Of a stretch of 35,000 nucleotides of DNA, positions 27,801 through 31,089 are shown one piece after another. Within the stretch, counting starts at the first letter, position 1; every line of letters begins with the position of its first letter. A program made the position numbers and the translations under genes. The notes under the pieces are model-generated. The model had not been told where the DNA came from. It made no database searches and saw nothing but the letters and a program-made list of their open reading frames with translations. The stretch comes from Prorocentrum cordatum (taxonomy: Eukaryota; Sar; Dinophyceae; Prorocentrales; Prorocentraceae): contig CAUYUJ010015736.1 in NCBI GenBank assembly GCA_963575745.1, forward strand, positions 137,861 through 172,860, given 5' to 3'.

Positions 27801-30253
27801 CCCCCTCGTCCACGGCGCAAGCCCAAATCCCCCCGAGACTGTGACTTCTTCAGCCCCGACGTTCTTCCTCGATGCCAGCCCCCGGGTGGCTCGGCCTTCC
27901 GCCCTCGTCCACAGCGCAGGCCCAAATCCCCGAGACTATGACTTCTGCAGCCCCGACGTTGTTCCTCGATGCCAGCCCCAGGAGGCTCGGCCTTCCCCCC
28001 TCGTCCACGGCGCAGTCCCAAACCCCCGAGACTGTGACTTCTGCAGCCCCGACGTTTCTCCTCGATGCCAGCCCCCGGGTGGCTCGGCCTTCCCCCCTCG
28101 TCCACGGCGCAGTCCCAAATCCCCGAGACTATGACTTCTTCAGCCCCGACGTTGTTCCTCGATGCCAGCCCCCGGGTGGCTCGGCCTTCCCCCCTCGTCC
28201 ACGGCGCAGTCCCAATATCCGCGAGACTATGACTTCTTCAGCCCCGACGTTGTTCCTCGATGCCAGCCCCAGTAGAGGAAAAAGAACTGTGCACATGCAC
28301 CGATTCTGGCCAGGCCCATCCTGAGCCCAGGATCGGTGCACACGCCCTCCTACCTTGGCCAGGAAGGCATATGCACCGATTCTGGGTCAAGGATGGGCCA
28401 GACCAAGATCGGTGCGTGTAGCCACCCCTGTGAAGGAGTCGCTGTCCTCCATAGGGGCCACCACGGAGTGAAAATGCCGTGCGAGGGCCACGGCCGGGCC
28501 GCTCCTCCTGGGAATTTTGCTGGCACGTCTGGGATTTTTCTGGAGTGTCCGGGGATGTCTGGGATGTCTGGGATTGCTGGAACGTCTGGATGTCCTGGAT
28601 TTTCCGGACTTTCCGGGAATTTCTGGGATGTGAAAATGCATCAAAAAAAGATCTCGGTCATGGCTCTCGAATCATAACTCCAGTCTCTGGCGGCCGTCCG
28701 GGAAGATCCTGGCACTCGGGGAATGCCCTCGGCGAGGCGCGGCTGTGGGAAAGCATCCTGAGGCGAGGAAACCTCCAGGGAACCGACGAACACTTCCGAA
28801 AACCTGCGAGCATTTCCGGCTGCAGTTTGCTTTCGTCCCGTCCGAGATGAAGAGGAGGAGGGGAGAAGTCAGCGGAGGCGGAGGAGGAGGAGGCGGAAGC
28901 GGAGGAGGAGAAGGAGGAGGCAGAGGCGGAGGCGGAGGCGGAGGAGGAGGAAGAGGAGGCGGAGGCGGAGGCGGAGGAGGAGGAAGAGGAGGCGGAGGCG
29001 GAGGAGGAGGAGGCGGAAAAGGAAGCGGAGGAGGAGGAGGAGGAGGCGGAGGACGAAGAAGGGGAAGGAGGAAAGAGGAGGACGAGGGGGAGAAGGAGGA
29101 GAAGGAGGAGGCGGAGGCGGAGGCGGAGGAGGAGGCAGAGGCGGAGGCGGAGGCGGAGGCGGAGGCGGCGGAGGCGGAGGCGGAGGAGGCGGAGGCGCCG
29201 TGCTGATGTGTGGGATGGCCAGCGTTGCAGTGCACGTGGCCCCCGCGGCCTCGCCGGGGCCGTCGCGCCCGCGCGCGGCGCGCCGCCTGCGGGTGGCCAC
29301 GCGGCCGGCGGGCTCGCCGGCGGGCGCCTCGGCCGCGGCCGCGGCCGCAGGGCGGGCGGGGGCCGCGGGCTCGCCGGCCGGCGGGGGCGCCGAAGAGCCG
29401 CCCGAGGAGCCTGAGATGCGGGCGTTGCTCGTAGAAAGGGGCCCAAGGACACACCAAGAACTACACAGCGATCCCAGGATGCCCACTATATATTTCTCAT
29501 ATTGACTGGGTTTTCGTCCTCCCCCCCGACGTCCCATCGATTCCCCATATGTTCTTGGGAGTCGACGATTCATCATGGACATGTGCGTTTTTCCCCTCCT
29601 GACAGTATATACCAGGCGTTGTCGCCGGGATTCGGTGGGACGCACATACATGTCCTCCTCGGAGGCGCGCGTCCGACCCGAACATACAGTTTACCCATCT
29701 TGCAGTAGATCGTTTCCCAAGCGGTGTGGCTAGAAAGCGCCCGCCACGACGCATACACTGCAAGATTTCTGGGTGCGCTCGTCGCCCCCCAGGGGGGGCG
29801 ACTCACAGATAGTGCAATTACGTTGGGGTGACACCGACTCGGGCCCCGGGACCTTCACCGATGGATCCGGCTCGAAAAGTGCAGCAGAGAGATGGGGTCC
29901 ATAGTAGGCGGCGGGCGAGGGGGGGAAATGAGAAGGAGAAGGCCTTCTCAGAAGGCGGCGGGGACTCTCAGAAGCCCTCGCGCCTTCTGAAAAGTTTTTT
30001 CTGTCTTCGGGGAAGGCGCAGGAAACTTCTCAGAAGGCCGTGGAACTTCCGAGACTTCTGAGAAGGCCCGCCCCTTCTCAATTCCCCCCCTCGCTCGCCG
30101 CCGACATAGGGCTCTGGTCGAGATGTTCCGCGCCGCTGCCATATTTTTGCCGCCGCGTCGGTCACAAGAGGAGCCGTCGGAGTCGCTCGCCAGCGCCGAG
30201 AAGCCGGCGGCGCGGCCCGCGCCCCCGCGCTCGTCGGCTGCCTCCGGGGCGTC
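11385..30253 (-). CDS. TCF25: TCF25/Rqc1 homologue, split gene, 11 exons found
   Basis: The join on the minus strand is 30253-30175, 29410-29253, 24440-24134, 22416-21767, 21567-21421, 21287-21229, 19095-18922, 15838-15647, 14892-14761, 11866-11751 and 11518-11385. This gives 2148 nt in one open frame of 715 codons plus TGA. Every exon's exit phase fits the next exon's entry phase. Family landmarks appear in the right order: an Asp/Ser-Asp N terminus, an Ala-rich and basic region, Trp-Pro-Arg-Pro, a helical-repeat core, Leu-Pro-Asn-Phe-Ala-Tyr-Ser, Arg-Pro-Leu-Leu-Glu, Trp-Ser-Asp-Leu-Leu, Arg-Trp-Cys-Ser-Ala-Pro, and Phe-Phe-Gln-Ser-Leu-Leu-Pro-Trp. Members bind the 60S-associated quality-control complex with Ltn1/Listerin, Rqc2/NEMF and Cdc48/VCP and help clear stalled nascent chains. 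Human TCF25 has 676 residues, so the length is normal. The first exon is missing. The joins of exons 2-3 and 3-4 use GA donors and are the least certain. Confidence 0.85.
11751..11866 (-). CDS. TCF25: TCF25 exon j, Phe-Phe-Gln-Ser-Leu-Leu-Pro-Trp motif
   Basis: The acceptor CTCTAAG|GCCG matches the preceding GC donor over AGGCCG. The exon reads Pro-Pro-Pro-Thr-Ile-Ser-Leu-His and then Ile-Val-Phe-Phe-Gln-Ser-Leu-Leu-Pro-Trp, the hallmark near the TCF25 C terminus (Phe-Phe-Arg-Ser-Leu-Leu-Pro in vertebrates). Gly-Glu-Ile-Asp-Arg-Ser-Gly follows. It ends at a GC donor, GGCAAG|GCTTCG, in phase 1. Confidence 0.82.
11875..12085. repeat. Fold-back (inverted-repeat) element, about 211 bp
   Basis: The ends are imperfect inverted repeats of about 65-70 bp. 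The left arm contains TAGATAGGGTCGGAGTAGAT and the right arm its counterpart ATCTACCCCGACCCCATCTA, and both continue inward through GGATCGCG and the GCATCGCCGATGCAT words. The interior has (GGCGATGCAT)n. It lies in a TCF25 intron, ending 8 bases from the splice acceptor of exon j. It is probably a MITE-like element. No clear target duplication is visible. Confidence 0.75.
12256..12450. repeat. Degenerate CCTTAGGAAT/ATTCCTAAGG repeat
   Basis: Short palindromic words around CCTTAGG and CCTAAGG recur about every 10-12 bases, in both orientations. A few more copies lie at 14390-14440, on the far side of the hexamer and 73-bp arrays. Confidence 0.85.
12450..13905. repeat. CAGCCT hexanucleotide array, about 1.45 kb
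   Basis: This is (CAGCCT)n with frequent CTGCCT variants, forming a secondary 12-18 bp pattern. It is broken once by a 14-base G run and ACCCTTTAAAAACAAAAG near 13637-13668. It lies inside the TCF25 intron between exons i and j. Ser/Ala/Gln/Pro-rich frames through it are not genes. Confidence 0.95.
13903..14400. repeat. 73-bp tandem satellite, about 6.5 copies
   Basis: Units start GGGCATTCAAAATGTGG at 14065, 14138, 14210, 14283 and 14356, with two more diverged units upstream. Each contains GGAATGGTGTTCTGGGAA, then CGAAGAACACGAAGTGG and ACAGTTGGCTCC. The right-hand copies are most alike. The array is intronic to TCF25. Confidence 0.92.
14449..14482. repeat. Poly(A) tract on the plus strand
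   Basis: About 30 consecutive A residues lie within a TCF25 intron (poly-T in the sense of the gene). It could be the tail of an old plus-strand retroposed sequence that includes the 73-bp array, or simple slippage. Confidence 0.6.
14761..14892 (-). CDS. TCF25: TCF25 exon i
   Basis: The textbook acceptor TTTTCCCAG|GTCCGTCG opens an exon reading Ser-Val-Glu-Gln-Pro-Pro-Val-Pro-Pro-Arg-Leu-Asp-Ala, Val-Val-Arg-Leu, a Gly/Ala-rich linker and Val-Ala-Ala-Ala-Phe. This linker occupies the place of the variable segment between the helical domain and the terminal Leu-Leu-Pro motif. A TGA follows a few codons past a GC donor (TTTAG|GCCGAC). The donor is preferred because the next exon continues in phase with the family's C-terminal motif. 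Confidence 0.75.
   Translation of the reverse strand, partial: VRRAAAGAAAAGRGRGGAAAARWDGPRRGRRWLRPRGRRRGGL
15110..15570. repeat. Two direct copies of a diverged 150-bp block
   Basis: The copies, at about 15140-15270 and 15440-15570, share GACCAGA, GAGGCG, ATCCA, CGAGGGCCTCCCAGGAGGCC and the end of the block (GGAAGG/GGAAAGG, GTATCGG). They sit in the intron between exons h and i and flank a fold-back sequence. Confidence 0.75.
15266..15382. repeat. Fold-back element, about 117 bp
   Basis: The left arm (CTTTTCGGAGGTCCGCGC and onward to CTGCGCTGGACC) pairs with the right arm ending GCGCGGAGCTCCGAAG. The arms are about 50 bases with some mismatches. The left-arm words recur at 18168 and 20975, so this is part of a small family. 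Confidence 0.65.
15571..15641. repeat. (GAC)n microsatellite
   Basis: About 23 GAC triplets. On the minus strand this is (TCG)n, which starts immediately after the splice donor of TCF25 exon h. Confidence 0.95.
15647..15838 (-). CDS. TCF25: TCF25 exon h, Trp-Leu and Arg-Trp-Cys-Ser-Ala-Pro segment
   Basis: The acceptor CTGCAG|GTGCGG repeats the GTGCG of the preceding donor. The exon reads Ser-Met-Trp-Arg-Ala-Asp, Ala-Arg-Trp-Leu-His-Thr-Cys-Ala, Phe-Ala-Ala-Glu-Leu, Arg-Arg-Arg-Trp-Cys-Ser-Ala-Pro-Leu and Ala-Ala-Asp-Tyr-Arg-Asp. This is the C-terminal helical part of the family, where arginines precede a Tyr/Trp and an Ala-Pro. It ends GAGGG|GTCTTC, immediately before a (TCG)n array. If this intron were retained, translation would run into a long serine tract. 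Confidence 0.82.
15920..15963. repeat. (TA)n/(TG)n tract
   Basis: A short alternating TA run followed by TG in the intron upstream of exon h, next to the exon's acceptor region. Confidence 0.85.
16190..17480. repeat. GTC/GGC-TCG trinucleotide and hexanucleotide array, about 1.3 kb
   Basis: Long imperfect (GTC)n and (GGCGTC)n blocks grade into (GGTCGTC)n towards the right. The array is intronic to TCF25. Every frame of both strands is nearly open and gives Ser/Ala/Val/Gly/Arg or Thr/Asp/Pro runs, so the long frames here are artefacts. Confidence 0.95.
17935..18075. repeat. Cluster of GCGTGGCGAC hairpins
   Basis: A perfect 10-bp stem, GCGTGGCGAC with GTCGCCACGC, surrounds a 6-base loop at 17949-17974. 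CTCTGCGTGG and its complement CCACGCAGA recur nearby, so a larger imperfect inverted repeat also spans 17941-18015. Another CTCTGCGTGG lies near 18053. Confidence 0.8.
18168..18298. repeat. Fold-back element, about 131 bp
   Basis: Arms of about 43 bp start AGGTCCGCGCGGCCTCCTCG on the left and end with a near-exact complement on the right (CGAGAAGGCCGCGCGGGCCT). Very GC-rich sequence fills the loop. The left arm resembles those at 15266 and 20975. Confidence 0.75.
18548..18915. repeat. GGA/GGGA purine tract
   Basis: About 370 bases of plus-strand purine repeats fill the start of the intron after TCF25 exon g (TCC-type in the sense of the gene). Confidence 0.9.
18922..19095 (-). CDS. TCF25: TCF25 exon g, Pro-Leu-Leu-Glu segment
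   Basis: After CTCCAAG the exon reads Pro-Leu-Leu-Glu-Glu-Met-Gly-Ala-Lys, which directly continues the previous exon to give Leu-Arg-Pro-Leu-Leu-Glu, a conserved family motif. A linker follows, then Trp-Ser-Asp-Leu-Leu-Ala-Arg-Pro-Pro-Phe and Ala-Ala-Tyr-Ala-Lys-Arg. The donor is AAGCG|GTGCGT. The sequence after it (TCC/TCTTCC repeats) reads as Pro/Ser/Leu and is intron. Confidence 0.82.
19110..19320. repeat. TCC/CTTCCT pyrimidine tract
   Basis: Plus-strand pyrimidine repeats lie just upstream (in gene sense) of the exon g acceptor. In the sense of the gene the tract is purine-rich, so this intron lacks an ordinary polypyrimidine tract. Confidence 0.85.
19320..20013. repeat. (CAT)n array, about 690 bp
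   Basis: A long CAT/CAG/CAC trinucleotide array, purest at 19785-20005. It gives poly-His, poly-Ile, poly-Ser, poly-Asp or poly-Met frames, none of them genes. It is intronic to TCF25. Confidence 0.95.
20112..20370. repeat. Structured dispersed repeat, copy 1
   Basis: This belongs to a three-copy family. It contains GGGGCGTGCGTCCG, a left stem arm (CTGTAGTA), a conserved middle (TCCCGATCGGCATGGCCAG, GCGCCCGCC) and a right arm (TACTACAAGA, 20211-20220). It then has GCCGAAAAGCGCCGC and ends GGGCACTGGGC. It lies in a TCF25 intron. Confidence 0.8.
20455..20755. repeat. Structured dispersed repeat, copy 2
   Basis: This is a direct copy of the 20112 unit, about 338 bp downstream. Stem arms are at 20494-20504 and 20553-20563 (ATCTTGTAGTA with TACAACAAGAT, one mismatch). 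A G-run and a (CA)n tract have expanded in its centre at 20595-20654. It ends with the same GCGCCGAAAAGCGCCG and GGGCACTGGGC words. Confidence 0.8.
20759..20939. mobile_element. MITE-like fold-back element, 181 bp
   Basis: Imperfect terminal inverted repeats of about 45 bp start GTCGGGCGTGTCCCCCATAC on the left and end with the complement of GTCGGGCCTGTCCCCCTACA on the right. Both continue into TTC-ACGAAAAAT-AAA. The A-rich interior of the left half also partly pairs with the T-rich right half, so the whole element can fold. It is markedly more AT-rich than its surroundings. No target duplication is evident. Confidence 0.75.
20975..21143. repeat. Fold-back family arm followed by GGA array
   Basis: TTCGGAGGCCCACGCGGACT and GGCGCTGGGGCC resemble the left arms at 15266 and 18168. 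The right half is replaced by a (GGA)n array and G run (21043-21143). Confidence 0.55.
21229..21287 (-). CDS. TCF25: TCF25 exon f, 59-nt micro-exon
   Basis: This short exon reads Ala-Ala-Asp-Ala-His-Ala-Arg-Leu-Met-Arg-Ala-Leu-Leu-Tyr-Phe-Pro-Leu-Ala-Leu. It corresponds to the family helix in which a run of Ala/Gln/Leu precedes Phe-Pro. The acceptor is CTTGGAG|GCTGCC and the donor is a GC type, CCCTGAG|GCCTCG. Phase 2 at the end completes an Arg codon with the first base of the next exon. Confidence 0.8.
21300..21420. repeat. (GGA)n array filling a 133-bp TCF25 intron
   Basis: Nearly the whole intron between exons e and f is this array, (TCC)n in the sense of the gene. Confidence 0.9.
21421..21567 (-). 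CDS. TCF25: TCF25 exon e, Leu-Pro-Asn-Phe-Ala-Tyr motif
   Basis: The acceptor is GCCTCAG|GTGCTC. The exon begins Val-Leu-Pro-Asn-Phe-Ala-Tyr-Ser-Ala-Ala-Leu-Ala, the family's conserved Leu-Pro-Asn-Phe-Ala-(Phe/Tyr)-Ser segment. It then gives a variable loop ending Glu-Ala-Ala-Glu-Gly-Gly-Glu. It is 49 codons long in phase 0. The GC donor GCGAG|GCTCCT opens directly into a (TCC)n intron of 133 bp. Confidence 0.85.
21767..22416 (-). CDS. TCF25: TCF25 exon d, helical-repeat core
   Basis: This is the longest and most diagnostic exon (216 codons). It opens after CCCCCCTCAG and reads Glu-Glu-Glu-Pro-Trp-Pro-Arg-Pro, then Phe-Asp-Phe-Glu-Asp and a helix ending Arg-Ser-Gln-Asp-Pro. The TCF25 core follows: Ser-Pro-Phe-Cys-Val-Asp-Gly-Leu-Leu-Thr-Leu-Ala-Glu, Arg-Arg-Ala-Val-Tyr-Ala-Ile-Glu-Cys-Asn-Phe-His, Arg-Thr-Ala-Leu-Glu-Val-Cys-Lys-Leu-Leu-Leu, and Asp-Pro-Leu-His-Val-Leu-Ile-Trp-Phe-Asp-Tyr. 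The same frame is open upstream to an ATG at 22486, so an alternative N terminus cannot be excluded. It ends GAGATG|GTGCTC, and GTGCTC is repeated after the next acceptor. Confidence 0.88.
22810..22982. repeat. Direct repeat pair GGGGATTGAARAACAGCC
   Basis: The 18-base word occurs at about 22810 and 22961 with one difference. The sequence between is non-repetitive, in the intron or leader upstream of exon d. Confidence 0.6.
23141..23243. repeat. (CCT)n followed by (GAC)n
   Basis: A TCC-type tract of about 30 bases runs directly into about 24 GAC triplets, inside the intron between exons c and d. Confidence 0.92.
23245..24133. other. Intron c-d remainder, no gene seen
   Basis: GC-rich sequence with repeated GGTGCCC/CCTCGGGGTC words and, at 23930-24065, GGAGTGGAG/GGTTGGGTT-type repeats. 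Open frames are low-complexity. No other exon was recognised. Confidence 0.5.
24134..24440 (-). CDS. TCF25: TCF25 exon c, acidic/Ala-rich then basic
   Basis: A clear polypyrimidine acceptor (CCCTTCCCTCCCAG|GAGGCG) opens the exon. It encodes Gly-Glu-Ser-Glu-Asp-Asp-Asp, a long Ala/Glu helix, and then Arg-Gly-Asp-Phe-Ser-Ala-Glu-Gly-Glu-Gln-Arg-Arg-Ala-Leu-Gly. The last part matches the family's conserved region in which a Glu-Leu-x-Arg-x-Phe-Gly motif precedes a run of basic residues. Gly/Ala/Arg-rich sequence follows. The 3' end is uncertain. A GA donor after 24134 gives the correct phase 1 for the next exon. Confidence 0.6.
24486..24968. repeat. Direct repeat pair around ACGGTCATTC
   Basis: A block of about 34 bp containing AACGGTCATTC and CTGTCCCTGGGTGCG occurs at 24486-24520 and 24935-24968, with two or three differences. 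Confidence 0.8.
24597..24870. repeat. Composite repeat, copy 1: GACCCACCCGC array, tail, TA run
   Basis: An 11-bp minisatellite (GACCCACCCGC)n is followed by a unique tail containing ATCTGCAACTGCAGGGTGCG and then by TA-rich tracts to about 24860. The same order recurs at 25360. Confidence 0.8.
25010..25340. other. Unassigned intronic sequence
   Basis: This is one of the few non-repetitive stretches of the large b-c intron. Short open frames are present but none has recognisable motifs or paired splice sites. Confidence 0.4.
25360..25735. repeat. Composite repeat, copy 2, and (TATG)n array
   Basis: The (GACCCACCCGC)n minisatellite is followed by the tail with ATCTGCAACTGCGGGACGCG, then a short TA tract, then (TATG)n/(TACG)n from 25500 to about 25735. 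Confidence 0.85.
25868..26150. repeat. (CATA)n/(CTAC)n tetranucleotide array
   Basis: The repeat type is the reverse complement of the (TATG)n array at 25500-25735. It includes a (CTAC)n block at 25910-25940 and several CATGCATG palindromes. Confidence 0.9.
26151..27590. other. Mostly unique intronic sequence, no gene seen
   Basis: This includes a GCTTCCGC-rich patch (26200-26300) and unremarkable sequence to 27340. A weak inverted repeat (GCGCCCAATAG at 27366 against CTATTGGGCGC near 27437) sits in a cluster of TATTGGGC words. No exon fitting TCF25 was found here. Confidence 0.45.
27590..28275. repeat. 97-bp tandem satellite, about 7 copies
   Basis: The word TCGTCCAC recurs at 27611, 27710, 27806, 27905, 28001, 28098 and 28195. 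Units contain AGCCCCGACGTT, TTCCTCGATGCCAGCCCC and CTCGGCCTTCC. Two unit types alternate over the first five copies (see findings). The array is intronic to TCF25. Confidence 0.93.
28292..28413. repeat. Two successive GCACCGAT hairpins
   Basis: GCACCGATTCTGG pairs with CCAGGATCGGTGC (about 28297-28340). About 75 bases on, GCACCGATTCTGG recurs with GATCGGTGC (about 28372-28413). Confidence 0.75.
28500..28625. repeat. GTCTGGGAT-type minisatellite
   Basis: Degenerate 9-10 bp units (TGTCTGGGA, GTCTGGAT, TTCTGGGA) repeat about a dozen times. Confidence 0.75.
28851..29205. repeat. GGAGGC/GGCGGA array
   Basis: Plus-strand (GGAGGCGGA)n with GGA variants lies directly after the donor of TCF25 exon b in gene sense. 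Gly/Glu/Ala, Pro or Ser frames here are artefacts. Confidence 0.92.
29253..29410 (-). CDS. TCF25: TCF25 exon b, Ala/Pro-rich
   Basis: The acceptor is GCATCTCAG|GCTCCTCGGG. The exon encodes Ser/Gly, then Ala/Pro/Glu-rich sequence, then a basic patch (Thr-Arg-Arg-Arg-Arg-Ala-Ala-Arg-Gly-Arg), as expected for the disordered, Lys/Arg-rich N-terminal part of the family. The chosen end is GGC|GAGGCC, a GA donor. It is in phase 0 and shares GAGGC with the next acceptor. A different end within a few codons is possible. Confidence 0.5.
29655..29800. repeat. Structured dispersed repeat, copy 3
   Basis: This is a diverged copy of the 20112/20455 family. Arms ATCTTGCAGT (29697-29706) and ACTGCAAGAT (29757-29766) pair perfectly around a conserved middle containing CGTTTCCC and GCGCCCGCCACG. 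It lies in the a-b intron of TCF25. Confidence 0.78.
29899..30110. repeat. Fold-back element, about 212 bp
   Basis: Arms of about 55-60 bp: the left contains GGCGGCGGGCGAGGGGGGGA and the right ends with the matching TCCCCCCCTCGCTCGCCGCC. Both continue inward through GAGAAGG and CCTTCTCAGAAG. Further GCCTTCTCAGAAGGC palindromes fill the centre. It starts 65 bases downstream of the exon a donor. Confidence 0.78.
30175..30253 (-). CDS. TCF25: TCF25 exon a (most 5' exon found)
   Basis: A C-rich tract ending CCCGCAG precedes 30253. The exon reads acidic sequence (Asp-Ala-Pro-Glu-Ala-Ala-Asp-Glu-Arg) and then Gly-Phe-Ser-Ala-Leu-Ala-Ser-Asp-Ser-Asp. This resembles the Asn-Pro-Phe-x-x-Leu plus Asp/Ser motif near the N terminus of TCF25 proteins. 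It ends at a GC donor, GACG|GCTCCTC. The acceptor of the next exon repeats GCTCCTC exactly, and phase 1 matches. An upstream exon carrying the ATG was not found. Confidence 0.55.
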
Positions 30254-30830
30254 CTGCGGGGGGGGATGCGGGGTGGGGGAGGCGAAGCGGGGGTGAGCTG
30301 AAGTCCGGGTGTTGCAACGTTTCCGCACCGGGCGTGTCTGCCCAATTTCGGGCTCCAGGGCCCCGACAAGTCGGTCCGGCTCGAAACATGCTGCAGAAGG
30401 TTAGGGTCCGGGTGTCTGGCTGCATGATGTTTCCACTGTCTCCCATTTTTTCGACGTGGAATCTTCAGGGGGTGATCGACGTCGCATCCATCCCCTGCTC
30501 ACGCCCATCTCCCCGAGAGGGGGCAGCGCAGGGGCCAGGGCTTCTTGGCCATGCCCTGTCACCCCCTTGAAGCCAAGAGTTGGAGGTATCGGTGGGGGAC
30601 GAAGGGTCGATCGCCAGAGGGGGGGGGCGGGGGGGGAGGCATACGAGGGGTGAGGGAGGGGGGCGGGGGATGGTATGATTGGTGCAAGGATCGGTGATTA
30701 ATTTTCTGTTGTATGGTTCCCAGCGTGGGCCCCAATCACTGCATTCATTAGCCATCGACGTCGTGCAATATACGTGGAGCTATCTATAGGTCTGAATACA
30801 TATGTATATATATATATGGATGTGTGTATG
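30254..30830. other. Sequence upstream of exon a, no exon recognised
   Basis: Mixed sequence with G runs near 30615-30670. I looked here for the missing first TCF25 exon and saw no convincing Met-Ser-x-Arg-x-Leu-Arg-Arg peptide with a matching donor. Confidence 0.4.
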
Positions 30831-31060
30831 TGGTGCAATGTCTGTGGCGCTGTGTACATGGTGCTAGCTATATGGTGCAACCTATGTGGTGCGATATTCG
30901 TCGTGACATCTCTGTTGCGCAATATGTCACACAATATATGTTGTGCAATCGTTGTGGTGCAGTATATGTTGGGCAATCGATGTGGAGCTATATACGCGGT
31001 GCACTCTATGTGGTGAGACCTATGTTGCGTAATATATGTGGTACAATCGATGCGGTGCGC
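30800..31060. repeat. Degenerate GTGGTGCAATATATG repeat
   Basis: Words such as TGTGGTGCAAT, GTTGCGCAATAT and GTGGAGCTATA recur about every 18-22 bases. Short AT-rich blocks of this kind also appear near 32255-32290. Confidence 0.75.
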
Positions 31061-31089
31061 TTGGATTTTGTTCGCAGTAAGTTGTCAAC

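Noticed and set aside
27590-28275. CRISPR-like array
   Set aside because: The units are near-identical over their full 97 bp, with no unique spacers, and the genome is eukaryotic.
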